From: JAFMDF01 sp964644655
GTDB taxonomy: Bacteria; Bacteroidota; Bacteroidia; Chitinophagales; Saprospiraceae
NCBI GenBank assembly: GCA_964644655.1
Contig: CAZXYA010000236.1
Coordinates: 1 to 12,699 of the forward strand
DNA length: 12,699 bases
Direction: 5' to 3'
Shown: piece after piece, positions 1-8,800 of the stretch
How the letters are laid out: every line of letters begins with the position of its first letter
Position numbering within the stretch: the first letter of the stretch is position 1
The notes under the pieces: model-generated
What the model saw: the letters and a program-made list of their open reading frames with translations, nothing else
Database searches by the model: none
What the model was told of the DNA's origin: nothing
Program-made: the position numbers and the translations under genes

Positions 1-27
1 TTCCTGATTTTTATCTCGATTATTATG

Positions 28-51
28 GCTCACCCTAATTTGGGGATGAGC
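28..51. other. Small GC-rich hairpin
   Basis: GCTCA (28-32) and CCC (33-35) can pair with GGG and TGAGC (47-51) with one bulged base, around a loop of about seven bases. Neither strand has a T-run right after the stem, so a terminator role is not supported. It may be the edge of a gene or repeat lying outside the window. Confidence 0.35.
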
Positions 52-76
52 GAAAATCTTTGTTGCTGATCGAAGC

Positions 77-143
77 AAGGTGCAGCGCACCGCCTACATT
101 TGTATCATTAGTGTTCAAAAGAACCCTAAGGTGCAGCGCACCG
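77..143. repeat. Two direct copies of a 16-bp GC-rich repeat
   Basis: AAGGTGCAGCGCACCG occurs exactly at 77-92 and again at 128-143, so copies start 51 bp apart. Each copy contains a short hairpin, GGTGC-AGC-GCACC. The second can also pair its AAGGTG with CACCTT at 146-151. The repeat is much more GC-rich than its surroundings and lies outside any intact gene. Perfect 16-mers this close are unlikely by chance, so this looks like a dispersed or tandem intergenic repeat. Its function is not recognised. Confidence 0.7.
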
Positions 144-162
144 ACCACCTTCATCAAGGAGG

Positions 163-369
163 TTACTCCCCATTCCCAAGATGAATCGAAGCCATAATAT
201 CCGCACATTCCCCACGATTAAGCGGAATCTGCGTAAAATCAGGTAAAGGGTTGGAACAGCCACCTGAATAAGAGGTCGTTTGTTCTCTTCTCAATTCATT
301 GATGACTGGTCCGTGACTTCTTAAAATTAAATGCACCTCTGCTTTGCGAGTATCAATATAAAATACTAC
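163..369 (-). pseudogene. C-terminal remnant of a secreted-type protein
   Basis: On the minus strand an open frame runs from just after an in-frame TGA (370-372) to a TAA at 163-165, giving 68 codons with no credible start. The translation reads like real protein. It includes VVFYIDTRKAEVHLILRSHG, then a stretch with SGGCSNPLPDF, and ends GECADIMASIHLGNGE. Two cysteines (in GGCS and GECAD) and the beta-rich pattern suggest the end of an exported domain; the family is not recognised with certainty. No continuation is seen in the other minus-strand frames upstream, so this looks like a 5'-truncated relic rather than a simple frameshift. It lies downstream of and on the same strand as the susD-like gene, but there is no sign that they are linked in function. 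Confidence 0.55.
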
Positions 370-481
370 TCAGTAAAAAACTTTATGAACTATATGCACT
401 TTATGGTAGTAATTGAACTTTACTCGTCAAAAAGATAGCTAAAAAGTTGTTCGTTTTTTTTTGTCATACTACTTAATTAAC
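370..481. other. AT-rich spacer downstream of susD-like gene
   Basis: This 112-bp stretch between the susD-like stop codon and the gene remnant has no open frame of note. An 8-bp direct repeat (ATACTACT at 363-370 and 466-473) brackets it but has no matching inverted ends. A run of T at 453-462 on the plus strand is an A-run in the direction of susD transcription, so no clear intrinsic terminator for susCD is visible. Confidence 0.4.
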
Positions 482-1927
482 TCAATCTACATCCCACCAT
501 AATCGACCACTCAAACCATCCTCGCCATTAAAATAAGTATCAATCGCCAATTGCCAATTGTCGCCATTAATATCTCGTTCAGAACTAGGGTAGCCTTGTC
601 TTAGAGGAATTTGTCGGCTTTGATTAATTGCATCTGGAGCAGGGGCTAAATTAGGGTAGCCAATTCTGCGCCATTCTGCCCATGCTTCATAGCCTTGCAA
701 AAAGAGGGCAATCCATTTTTGTTCGCCAATCAATTCAAAAGCACGGTCGTCCGACCATTCCACTTCTGGTTGAGTGATATAGGTAGTAAAATCTGCTTCC
801 TCAAAAGCATTCCATTGTTCCATAGAAGCCCGAATAGCCGCATTATAGAATACGGCTGCGTTGCCTGTTATCCAACCTAAATGCGCAGCTTCGGCTTGAC
901 TGAATAAGATTTGTGCATAGGTCAATATGGGCAAAGGCGCATCTTGGGCTTTCACAAATTGGCTATTGGGAAAAGAAACAGATGCAGGATCGGTTGACGG
1001 ATTGTCTACACCATAAGGAACCCCCTTAAAATCGCCTGTATTTTGAGAAGGATCTGCAAAGGAATTTAACCGAGCATCTTTTAAAACCTGCAAACGATCA
1101 ATCAACCGAACACTAAGGGCATAGTCTGTACGGGTTTTAAAGCGGGAAAACCAAGGGTTTTCATTATTCGTTTCTGCTAAAAATTGATACCACACATTTT
1201 CATTATTGTCCGTTAGTACTCCTGCTTCTAAAGCGGCAATAAATTCCGTTTTCGCCATTTCGGGCGCAACTTTTGATAAGCGCAAAGCAGCAATTAAGCG
1301 AATGGAATTGGCAAATTGTTTCCAACGTTCCATGTCCCCTTGAAACAAAATATCTCCTTTGACCCGCGCACCATCATCTATTTGAGCAACGGCTGCGCTT
1401 AGTTCTGAAAAAATACCTTGATAGATACTTTCTTGACTATCATAAATAGACTTAAAATTGGCTCGACCTTGTAAAGCTTCGCTATAGGGAATCGGGCCCC
1501 AACGATCGGTCAAAAGCTGAAAGATATAAGCTTTTAAAATTCGAGCAACCGCAATTTGATTCGCATTTGAGCCACTTGTTCTTGCTGCTAATTGAGTAGC
1601 TTCATCACTATTTAAACTAATGATATGGGCTAAATTAGCAAGTGGGTCGGTGTACCAAACATTAAAATCAAGATTTACATTCTCATATCTGGAAGCTCCT
1701 GTATAAGTGATTTCAGAAAAATGTTGGACATATAAAGTGCCTAAATCTGATTGAAAAGGGTTGCCATAAATATTACTAAGGAACTGAATGGAAAAAGTTA
1801 GTAAAGTCTCTGGTGCTACTTCAGAAGTAGTATTGGGGTCAATATTAATATCTCCAAAATTATTGCAGGCAGTATGACTCAAACAGATAAATAAAAGGAG
1901 CACACACTTATTTTTTATATTTTTCAT
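482..1927 (-). CDS. SusD/RagB-family nutrient-binding outer-membrane lipoprotein
   Basis: A 481-residue surface lipoprotein that would act as the substrate-capturing lid on the SusC-like channel encoded upstream. The N-terminus is basic (MKNIKNK), then hydrophobic, ending in a cysteine at residue 21 preceded by HTA. This is a usable but not ideal lipobox, because residue -3 is His. GDINIDPNTTSEVAPETLL follows at once, the typical mature start of the SusD-like_2 group, and the LTDRWGPIPYSEA stretch near residues 138-150 is characteristic of SusD helical repeats. Length is normal for the family. The ATG at 1927 is preceded by an A-rich leader without Shine-Dalgarno, usual in Bacteroidota. susC/susD pairs normally lie within tens of bases, but here a 465-bp insertion separates them and may lower or uncouple susD expression. 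The substrate cannot be predicted: no hydrolase is nearby. Confidence 0.93.
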   Translation of the reverse strand: MKNIKNKCVLLLFICLSHTACNNFGDINIDPNTTSEVAPETLLTFSIQFLSNIYGNPFQSDLGTLYVQHFSEITYTGASRYENVNLDFNVWYTDPLANLAHIISLNSDEATQLAARTSGSNANQIAVARILKAYIFQLLTDRWGPIPYSEALQGRANFKSIYDSQESIYQGIFSELSAAVAQIDDGARVKGDILFQGDMERWKQFANSIRLIAALRLSKVAPEMAKTEFIAALEAGVLTDNNENVWYQFLAETNNENPWFSRFKTRTDYALSVRLIDRLQVLKDARLNSFADPSQNTGDFKGVPYGVDNPSTDPASVSFPNSQFVKAQDAPLPILTYAQILFSQAEAAHLGWITGNAAVFYNAAIRASMEQWNAFEEADFTTYITQPEVEWSDDRAFELIGEQKWIALFLQGYEAWAEWRRIGYPNLAPAPDAINQSRQIPLRQGYPSSERDINGDNWQLAIDTYFNGEDGLSGRLWWDVD

Positions 1928-2056
1928 TTTATTATTTTTACCGCTAATGGTTTGTTAATTCAAAGTCTAGTGATTTAGGGCAAACGAAAAGTCATTTTTA
2001 TCATATATAAATGATTGAGAAAAGTTAAAAACTTTTGAAATATTGGTTTGAAGTTG

Positions 2057-2070
2057 ATAGAGCGTCAGAT
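2057..2070 (-). repeat. 14-bp box, copy 1
   Basis: ATAGAGCGTCAGAT on the plus strand is identical to the reverse complement of the box at 11700-11713. Read in the direction of susC transcription it is ATCTGACGCTCTAT, about 38 bases after the double-repeat hairpin. A perfect 14-mer beside the same type of hairpin at both loci marks a shared module. Its function is unknown. Confidence 0.7.
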
Positions 2071-2108
2071 TGAAAACTAATATTATCTATTTTAATAATA
2101 CATCTAAA

Positions 2109-2171
2109 ATCCGTTGGGAAACTAATCCGTTGGGTAGAAAATATTCCCAACGGATTAATTTCCCAACGGAT
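2109..2171 (-). repeat. Double-repeat hairpin, copy 1 (GG/CC version)
   Basis: A 26-base arm (2109-2134) pairs with a 26-base arm (2146-2171) with a single mismatch that would be a G-U pair in one RNA strand. The loop is 11 bases. Each arm holds two copies of ATCCGTTGGG spaced 16 bases apart, separated by AAACTA or its partner. On the minus strand the stem is followed by TTTT, so in the susC-to-susD direction it could be a leaky terminator, attenuator or RNase barrier. The same design with different but still matching bases recurs at 11387-11452. Confidence 0.8.
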
Positions 2172-2255
2172 AATTATTAATTTTTTATCTGATTACCTAG
2201 AAAAGGCTATCGGTCTAACGTTGTACGAATACATTTTAATTTTTAAATTTGATGT

Positions 2256-2279
2256 AGTTAGTAATAATTATAACTAACT
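2256..2279. repeat. 24-bp near-perfect palindrome
   Basis: AGTTAGT and ACTAACT flank a central ATAATTAT, with a single non-pairing position on each side of the centre. Being almost fully self-complementary, it could be a protein-binding site inside the 465-bp element or a cruciform-forming sequence. AT-richness lowers its significance. Confidence 0.45.
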
Positions 2280-2304
2280 GGTTATCAAATGCTTTAAGTT
2301 TGTT

Positions 2305-2355
2305 TTGTAAGGACTGTTGTAGTAGTACTTATAAAACAGCAGTTTCTTCTTACAA
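2305..2355. repeat. Interrupted hairpin near the right end of the 465-bp element
   Basis: TTGTAAG (2305-2311) pairs with CTTACAA (2349-2355). Within it CTGTT (2314-2318) pairs with AACAG (2335-2339). The nested arrangement suggests a folded transcript or a subterminal transposase site rather than a terminator, since no T-run follows. Confidence 0.4.
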
Positions 2356-2455
2356 CACTAGACTGGTAGCCCCTAGAAAACTTCAAACATCGTCTTTTCA
2401 GCGAATTATACATTGCAATTTTTACTTTTCGTTCGCCCTATCTAGTGATTATTAT

Positions 2456-5400
2456 CTAAAACCCTGCTTTTAAATTAAAGCCAACTGTCCGAACGCCAGG
2501 CAAAATAGCCCCTTCAATAAACTGAAAAGGGTTACTTCCTGGCGATATTTCAGAAGGGTCAATACCATCAACATTACTGTGTATCAACCATAAATTTCTA
2601 ACATTCAAAGAGAGGATTAATTGCTGAAAAGGAGTCGTTTTCACCCATTTGGATGGAAACTGATAGCCAATGCTGAGTTCTCTTAACTTAAAATAAGTAG
2701 CATCATAAATATAGGCTTCCGCTATATTATTCAAGCCTCTAAAATGGGTTTGTGCCTCTACATAAACTTCGTGAGGGGTACCGTCTATTAGCACACCTTC
2801 TACTTTCACCCCTCCACCTGTTTCTACTGGATCTCTTATTGGATTGCCTTTGTCATTTAATCCCGCTGTTTCTACCGCTAAACCTGAAAAGCTATTAAGG
2901 GCTTTGGTATTGGAAAAGAATTTACCGCCAATTTGAAAATCAACAAAAGCAGTTAATTGAAAATTACCTAGGCTAAGAGCATTGACTAAGCCACCCGTTG
3001 CATCTGGTAAAAAACTACCTAAAAATTGATCTCTTTCCTCTAAATAAGACCCATCTGTCCGAATAATGGGAAGCCCGTCTAATCGCTGAAATCCCGTTCC
3101 TCGAATCAATCCCCATTCTTGACCGACTGGCGCATTGACAGAAACCCAGCCAGGAAAACCTCCAATAACTCTATTATCAATCCCATCTGCCAAAGCAATT
3201 ACGGTTGAATTATTTTTAGCGGCATTAAGCGTAACTTGCCAATTAAATTTTTCTTTTTGAAAGATTTCCGCTTTCAAGGTCAACTCTATTCCTTCATCTC
3301 TAATATTTCCTGCATTAATAATGGCAGAAGAAAAACCACTAGAACCTGGGACTGGAAGGGTCAAAATTTGGTTTTTATTATTTTCTCTATACCAAGCCAC
3401 ATCAAAACCAATTCGATTATTTACAAAATTCATTTCTAAGCCAAATTCATAGGAGGAAGAAAGAGAAGGTTGTAAATTTTCGTTGAATAGAAAATCGGGC
3501 AATTCAAAAGTAGGGATAGCGCCATAAGGTCTACCTTCTTGAAAAGAAAAACTAGTGCTATAAGGTTGAGTATCTGCTCCTACTTGTGCATAAGCCGCTC
3601 TAATTTTCCCAAAAGACAACCATTTATTTTTCCACAATTCCGAAAAAACAAAACTAGTACTGATGGAAGGATATAAATAGGAGTTATTATTTTTTGGCAA
3701 AGCAGATGACCAGTCATTTCTAAGCGTTCCTCCAAGATATAGAAAATCTTTATAAGAGAAATTGGCAGAACCATATAAACTATTCACTTCTTTCCTAAAT
3801 CCACCAACATTTAAAAATGGTCTATCGGTCGAAGCGGATAGGTTAAATAAGTTAGGCACGGTTAAGCCTCCTACGGTAGTGATAAATGCCCAATCTGTTT
3901 GACTTTTTCTAGTTGCTCCTCCCGCTGTTGCATCTAACTTAAAATCACCAAAAGCTGTTTGATATTTGGCTAAAAAATCAAAATTATCTTCTACTCCATT
4001 TTGGGTGTATTCGCTATAACCATCCTCATGTAAGCCTCCTGTAGCAATAGCTCGTTTAACGATTTGATTATATCGGTCAGTTCTGATATAGCCTTCAACA
4101 CTCAATTGGTCGGTTATTTGATATTGTAATCCAACATTACCAAAATAATGATCTCGATTATCATTTTCAAAATTTTCGTTAACCGTAAAAAAAGGGCTAT
4201 CCCAAAACTGCGGGCGCAAATTATTAGGTCCTCTAATATTCCAACTTCTAAGCGTTCCGTCTGGGTTTCGGTACTCCCGTAGTTGATCAATATCTATTTG
4301 TCTTTGAAACCATTGGTTAAAGGATTGTACTACATTATCTCTTCCCCAACCAAAGTCTGGCAAGCCACTCCCTTGTTTATTGGAATAGTTAATATTGGTA
4401 GAAACACTCAATTGGTCATTTAATTGCAGACTGGCATTCAAAGAAACATTATTTCGCTCATTTTCAGAATTGGGAATAACGCCCGTTTGCTTGATATTAG
4501 CAAAAGACAATCGAACCGAATGCTGATCATTACCACTACTGATGGCAATATTATTATTATAAGTTATGCCCGTATTAAAGAAATTTTGGATATTATCAGG
4601 TTGAGCTGTCAAAGGGATAGTTTTACCATAATCTTCTCCTGAATACCAACTCCACCAAGGACGGTATTCCGTTTCTCCATCAATTCTTGGTCCCCAACTT
4701 TCATCTGCATAATATTCTAAGCCCGCATAAGTTTGTCCATCCACAGGGTCTTCAAAATCTAGAAATTGACCACTATAACCACCTGCATACTCATTTTGAT
4801 AGGCTGGTAAAAGATACACTCGATCCATACTAATAGAGGAATTGACGGTTATACCTAACCCCTTTTTTCCTTTTCCTTTTTTGGTATTAATAATAATGAC
4901 TCCATTGGCAGCCCTCGATCCATACAAAGCAGTCGCAGAAGGGCCTTTCAAAACCGTCATGGTCTCAATATCATCAGGATTAATATCTGCTGCCGTATTG
5001 CCTAAATCAACTCCACCGTAAAATGTTGCAATGGACTGATTATCCACTGGTGTTCCATCAATAACAAATAAAGGAGAGCCACCCGTCAAGCCATTCGATC
5101 CTCTAATTCTGATATTGGTGCTACCGCCCAACTGTGCGCCAGAACTAGAAATCACTTGTACCCCAGCCACTTTTCCTGCTATGGAAGAGATGACATTGGT
5201 TTCTCTAGTGATGTTTAGCTCTTCTCCTTTTACTTCTTGCGCAGCATAGCCTAGAGATTTTTTCTCTCTGCTAATTCCCAAAGCCGTAACCACCACTTCG
5301 GATAATTGCATGCCTTCTTCTAAACCAATATTATACATATTCCCTTTATTCAAAGGAATTTCCCGACTGAGGTAGCCGATATAGGAAATCGTAAAAAAAG

Positions 5401-5602
5401 TGCTGCTATCTGGCATGACTAACTCAAAACGTCCTCCTATATCCGTGACGGTGCCAAGATTAGGTGCATTGGTTGGAAATACGGAAGCACCAATTAATGC
5501 TGTTCCATCATTGCTGGTAATTGTGCCATAGATTACTCTTTCTGCGTTTAAGTTTAGCGCAATCAATAGGCAAAAGCCTATTAGTAGTGTTAATTTTCTC
5601 AT
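2456..5602 (-). CDS. SusC/RagA-family TonB-linked outer-membrane transporter
   Basis: A 1048-residue TonB-dependent importer that would form the 22-stranded barrel under the SusD-like lid and move ligand into the periplasm using TonB-ExbBD energy. Residues 1-20 are a Sec signal peptide ending LNLNA. Residues about 22-100 form the carboxypeptidase-regulatory-like domain (VIYGTITSNDGTALIGASV, then GTVTDIGGRFEL). The plug spans about 105-245, with the SusC hallmarks IRIRGSNGL, PLFVIDGTPVDN, DDIETMTVLKGPSATALYG and ANGVIIINTKKG. The rest is barrel, ending in a terminal Phe (VGFNLKAGF) as expected for Bam recognition. Length is normal and no disruption is seen. The start codon follows an A-rich leader. 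It lies 214 bp downstream of the sensor-cyclase on the same strand, which suggests its own promoter plus possible read-through. Ligand unknown. Confidence 0.96.
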   Translation of the reverse strand: MRKLTLLIGFCLLIALNLNAERVIYGTITSNDGTALIGASVFPTNAPNLGTVTDIGGRFELVMPDSSTFFTISYIGYLSREIPLNKGNMYNIGLEEGMQLSEVVVTALGISREKKSLGYAAQEVKGEELNITRETNVISSIAGKVAGVQVISSSGAQLGGSTNIRIRGSNGLTGGSPLFVIDGTPVDNQSIATFYGGVDLGNTAADINPDDIETMTVLKGPSATALYGSRAANGVIIINTKKGKGKKGLGITVNSSISMDRVYLLPAYQNEYAGGYSGQFLDFEDPVDGQTYAGLEYYADESWGPRIDGETEYRPWWSWYSGEDYGKTIPLTAQPDNIQNFFNTGITYNNNIAISSGNDQHSVRLSFANIKQTGVIPNSENERNNVSLNASLQLNDQLSVSTNINYSNKQGSGLPDFGWGRDNVVQSFNQWFQRQIDIDQLREYRNPDGTLRSWNIRGPNNLRPQFWDSPFFTVNENFENDNRDHYFGNVGLQYQITDQLSVEGYIRTDRYNQIVKRAIATGGLHEDGYSEYTQNGVEDNFDFLAKYQTAFGDFKLDATAGGATRKSQTDWAFITTVGGLTVPNLFNLSASTDRPFLNVGGFRKEVNSLYGSANFSYKDFLYLGGTLRNDWSSALPKNNNSYLYPSISTSFVFSELWKNKWLSFGKIRAAYAQVGADTQPYSTSFSFQEGRPYGAIPTFELPDFLFNENLQPSLSSSYEFGLEMNFVNNRIGFDVAWYRENNKNQILTLPVPGSSGFSSAIINAGNIRDEGIELTLKAEIFQKEKFNWQVTLNAAKNNSTVIALADGIDNRVIGGFPGWVSVNAPVGQEWGLIRGTGFQRLDGLPIIRTDGSYLEERDQFLGSFLPDATGGLVNALSLGNFQLTAFVDFQIGGKFFSNTKALNSFSGLAVETAGLNDKGNPIRDPVETGGGVKVEGVLIDGTPHEVYVEAQTHFRGLNNIAEAYIYDATYFKLRELSIGYQFPSKWVKTTPFQQLILSLNVRNLWLIHSNVDGIDPSEISPGSNPFQFIEGAILPGVRTVGFNLKAGF

Positions 5603-5816
5603 ATTGTTTAGTTTTAGCTCTTTTAACTGCTCAAAGGTTTCAAAAAATCAGGCTTGTTCATTTATAGTATTCATGCAAATATTTGGACTTATCTTGCATA
5701 ATTACTTATCCTTAAAGAATGTTGAAAAAATAAATGCTCATTCTTAAAATTATAAAGCCCTGACTTTCGGCCTGTTTTTAATTTTAATTTGCATTTTAAT
5801 TTTAATTCATTCCCTA
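5603..5816 (-). promoter_or_regulatory. Intergenic region expected to carry the susC promoter
   Basis: This 214-bp AT-rich gap separates the sensor-cyclase stop from the susC start. A promoter for susCD is expected here because Sus loci are usually induced separately from their regulator. I find no good match to the Bacteroidota TTG / TAnnTTTG pattern, so none is assigned. No clear intrinsic terminator for the sensor gene is visible, and no convincing CRP-type palindrome, which would have been of interest given the cyclase next door. Confidence 0.35.
5776..5807. repeat. 14-bp AT-only direct repeat
   Basis: TTTTAATTTTAATT occurs at 5776-5789 and 5794-5807, separated by TGCA, right after the sensor-cyclase stop codon. 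The unit is itself internally repetitive. It may be simple-sequence slippage, or a pair of AT-rich protein sites upstream of susC. Confidence 0.55.
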
Positions 5817-8800
5817 TTACTTCATCACCATTTCCTCCACTCCAGACCAATTTTCAGTAACGCCATGTACAATAAAATTCACGGATTTGTCTAGGTAATA
5901 TTGGGCAGCTTTATCTTTTGGATAATCTCTTAAAACCTCTTTAAAACAATCAGCAGCTTTACCGAATTTTTTGTTAAAATAAAGTTGAATGCCCTTTTCA
6001 AAAACAGGACGAGTTTTAGCTTTTAATTGTCGGATAGTTGGTATTTCTCCTTCGTATAAATCGTATATTTTTAGCGCTTTTTCTCTACCTTTTACTTTTA
6101 CTTTACCGAGGTAACGGTAAGCAAAAAAGGGAGGATTGGAGGGTGGCGACATTTTAGCAATGTCGCCTATGGTTAATTGAGAGAATTTGCTTTTTTGGGA
6201 CGAGGATGTCTGCTTATTATCCTCCATTTTGATTAAATCAATTAACGTTTTTTCACTTAAGATAATAGCAGCGCCAAATATTTTGGTTAAGCCTTCCATT
6301 CGAGAAGCTGTATTCACCGCATCTGCAATTACCGTAGATTCATAACGGTTTTTATCGCCAATAATCCCTAGCATAAGTTGGCCAGTATTCAAACCGATTC
6401 CAGTTTGAATAGCTGACCTTCTTTTGGTATTTCGGTGTCGATTATATTGTTGTAAGGTTTTTTGTATCTCAATGGCTGCATGAGTAGCATTTTCTGCATT
6501 GTCTAAAAATAAAGCCATTAAACCATCTCCAAAATATTGACTGATAAAACCACCATGTTTTTCAATAATAGGCCCCACTCGACCTAAATACCCATTGATG
6601 AATTTAAAATTATCTGCAGGTGACATCGTTTCAGATAAAGAAGTATAAGCCCGAATATCTGAAAATAAAATCGTCATTTTGGTTTGTACTTGATCGCCCA
6701 ATTTCAATTCTTCTATACTTTTTTTGCCTAATATTTTTAAGACATCTTGTGGCACAAATCGCTGATTGGCTCGATTAATTTTTGCTAGTTTTTGGCTATA
6801 AGCTCGTTCTTTCGCTAGTTCCGCTTCTTTTTTCTTTACTTTTTGACGATTCAGCCAAACAAACCATAGTAAAGCACCTATTCCTGTTAGGGCATAGCCT
6901 AATTTGGCCCACCAAGTCAACCACCAAGGCGGCAGGATAATTAATGTTATTTCAGCAGGCGTTTCATTCCAGATACCATCGGCATTAGCAGCTTTGACTT
7001 TGAAAGTATATCTGCCAGGGTCTAAGTTGGTGTAGGTTGCTTCTCTTTTGGTGCCCACCTTTTGCCAGCCTTTATCAAAGCCAACTAATTGATAGGCGTA
7101 TTCATTATTTTCAGGACTTTCAAAATGGATGGCGGTAAACCCAAAAGTGATGACTTTTTTATTGGGGGGAATGCTTAATTGTTGGGTATGGGAAATATGA
7201 CTGCCTAGGAAAAATTCGGTTTTACTATTTTTTTCTGCTGCCGTTTGGGCAATTTTGACCGTTTCATTATTTAATTTTAAGTTGGAAATAATGATTTTTG
7301 GTGGAATGGGATTGAGTTTGATACTATCGGGATGATAATAATCAATCCCTTTTTCTCCTTCTATAAAAACCTCACCAGAATAAGGGCTTTGAAAATGAGC
7401 AAAAGCGGAATGACCTTTATTAATTAATCCATCGCTGTCATTAAAATTTTGAATTTCCTTTGTTTTAAGATTAAATTTATTGAGTCCTTTTAAGGTGTGT
7501 AACCAAAGCGATCCATCCTTAGTAGGGTAAATAGCCACTACATTATTATCAGAAAGCCCATCCTTAATCGTATAATGCTCAAAAGTACCTTTCTCTCTAT
7601 CCATTTTATTTAAGCCACCTCCATAAGTACCTACCCAAAAATCACCTTCGGGGGATTCGTAAATAGAGAAAGCGGTGTTTTCACTAATACTATTCGGATT
7701 ATCCAATTCATGTACATAATGCGTAAAGGTTTCTGTATCGTAATCAAATTTTTCTAAGCCTGCTCTGGTTGAAACCCATAAATCATCAGATTGGTCCACA
7801 TAAAGAATCCTTACATGATTAGATATTAGCCCATTTGGGTTATCAGGGTTATGAGCAAAGCGTTTTATGACTTTCGTTTTTGGTTGATATCGAAATAAAC
7901 CTCCTCCCCAAGTGCTTATCCAGATATTATTATAAGCATCTTCCATAAGATCGCCAATCATGTGGCCTTTTGCTTGAGATTGTAGTGTTGGATTAGGAAG
8001 CGGTAAGTGTTCATAAAAATAGGTTTTAGGGTCATAAATAAATACATCCCCTCCGTTCATTCCCATCCAAATTTTACCTTTTGTATCTTGATAATAGCAA
8101 ACTATACCTGTATTCCATTGAGCTAAATTATCGGTGGGTGTATAAGGAAAAGGATTCCTTTTTCCTGCTCTATATTTAATTTCATTCAATTGTCCATTTT
8201 CCCATAATAATAACTTGCCCGATTCGATTTCAAACATTTCTCTTATAAAAAGTGGCGTGCTTTCTATATCTGTAGGAATTGAATTAAATTTTTTTCGATT
8301 TGGATTATAAATATTCACCCCTCCTTGGGTAGCTATCCATATATTTCCATCACTATCTTCCAGCCCAGTATTTATAACATTATTATTTATTGATGTTAAA
8401 TCATTTCTGTCATGTTTTAAATTGATAACTGATTCGTTTTGATGGTTAAAAACATAAAGTCCATTTGCGGTACCGACCCAATCGAGTCCATTTTTATCTT
8501 TTAAATACAATCCATGCCCTTGAGATCTAATTGGCTCATGGTACTCCGGTCGTTTGTTTACTATTGCCAGTTTTTTAGTTTTGGGATGGTATAATTGTAA
8601 TGCTTCATCTGTCCCTATCCAGATTTGTCCATCGGGATTTTCCATGAAATAATAGAAGCCTTCTAATTTGCCTTCTTTAGTTCTCCTTTTAAATTGAAGT
8701 GCTTTAAAATCAAAATCTTCATTATCCGTATTGTAAACATAAAACCCATCTTCTTTTGTTAGGTATAAATCCTTATTCTGAGCTACAAAAGAATAATCGA

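Larger units (their letters stand above)
1976..2440. mobile_element. 465-bp non-autonomous (MITE-like) insertion between susC and susD
   Basis: The left end TAGGGCAAACGAAAAGT (1976-1992) is matched in inverse orientation by ACTTTTCGTTCGCCCTA (2424-2440), 16 of 17 positions. A perfect 10-bp direct duplication lies outside. The interior has no open frame long enough for a transposase, so the element would have to be mobilised in trans. It contains a 14-bp box (2057-2070), a long double-repeat hairpin (2109-2171), a near-palindrome (2256-2279) and a further hairpin (2305-2355). I cannot assign it to a known insertion-sequence family from these ends alone. Its position inside an operon means it is transcribed with susC and could act as an attenuator or processing site before susD. 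Confidence 0.82.
1966..2450. repeat. 10-bp target-site duplication flanking the 465-bp element
   Basis: TCTAGTGATT is present at 1966-1975 and at 2441-2450, directly abutting the outer ends of the inverted repeats of the element between them. The right copy starts 5 bases past the susC-like stop codon. Removing the element and one copy leaves a normal susC-susD spacer of 53 bp. The exact repeat implies a staggered-cut insertion that has not had time to diverge. Confidence 0.85.

Noticed and set aside
363..473. ATACTACT direct repeat bracketing about 95 bp, as a third insertion element
   Set aside because: Only 8 bp in AT-rich DNA, and the enclosed ends are not convincing inverted repeats.
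2109..2171. CRISPR-like or integron attC-like array from the repeated ATCCGTTG units
   Set aside because: The units form one palindrome rather than regularly spaced repeats with unique spacers, and no cas or integrase gene is present.
1976..2440. Second copy of the 465-bp element at 11.4-11.8 kb
   Set aside because: Only the box and hairpin type are shared; the 17-bp ends are absent around the second locus, so the shared unit is the smaller module.
3236..4642. Open frames of about 60-75 codons overlapping the susC-like gene on either strand
   Set aside because: They lie wholly inside a well-supported gene and their translations show no protein-like conservation; they are shadows of the real frame.
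5641..5720. CRP-type palindrome or TAnnTTTG promoter upstream of susC
   Set aside because: Candidate sites such as TATTTGCATGAATA fail at the inner positions, and no TTG / TAnnTTTG pair has proper spacing.
5745..5775. Intrinsic terminator for the sensor-cyclase gene at the GGCC/GGGC motif
   Set aside because: The possible stem is four pairs with a G-G mismatch, and the T-run after it is weak.
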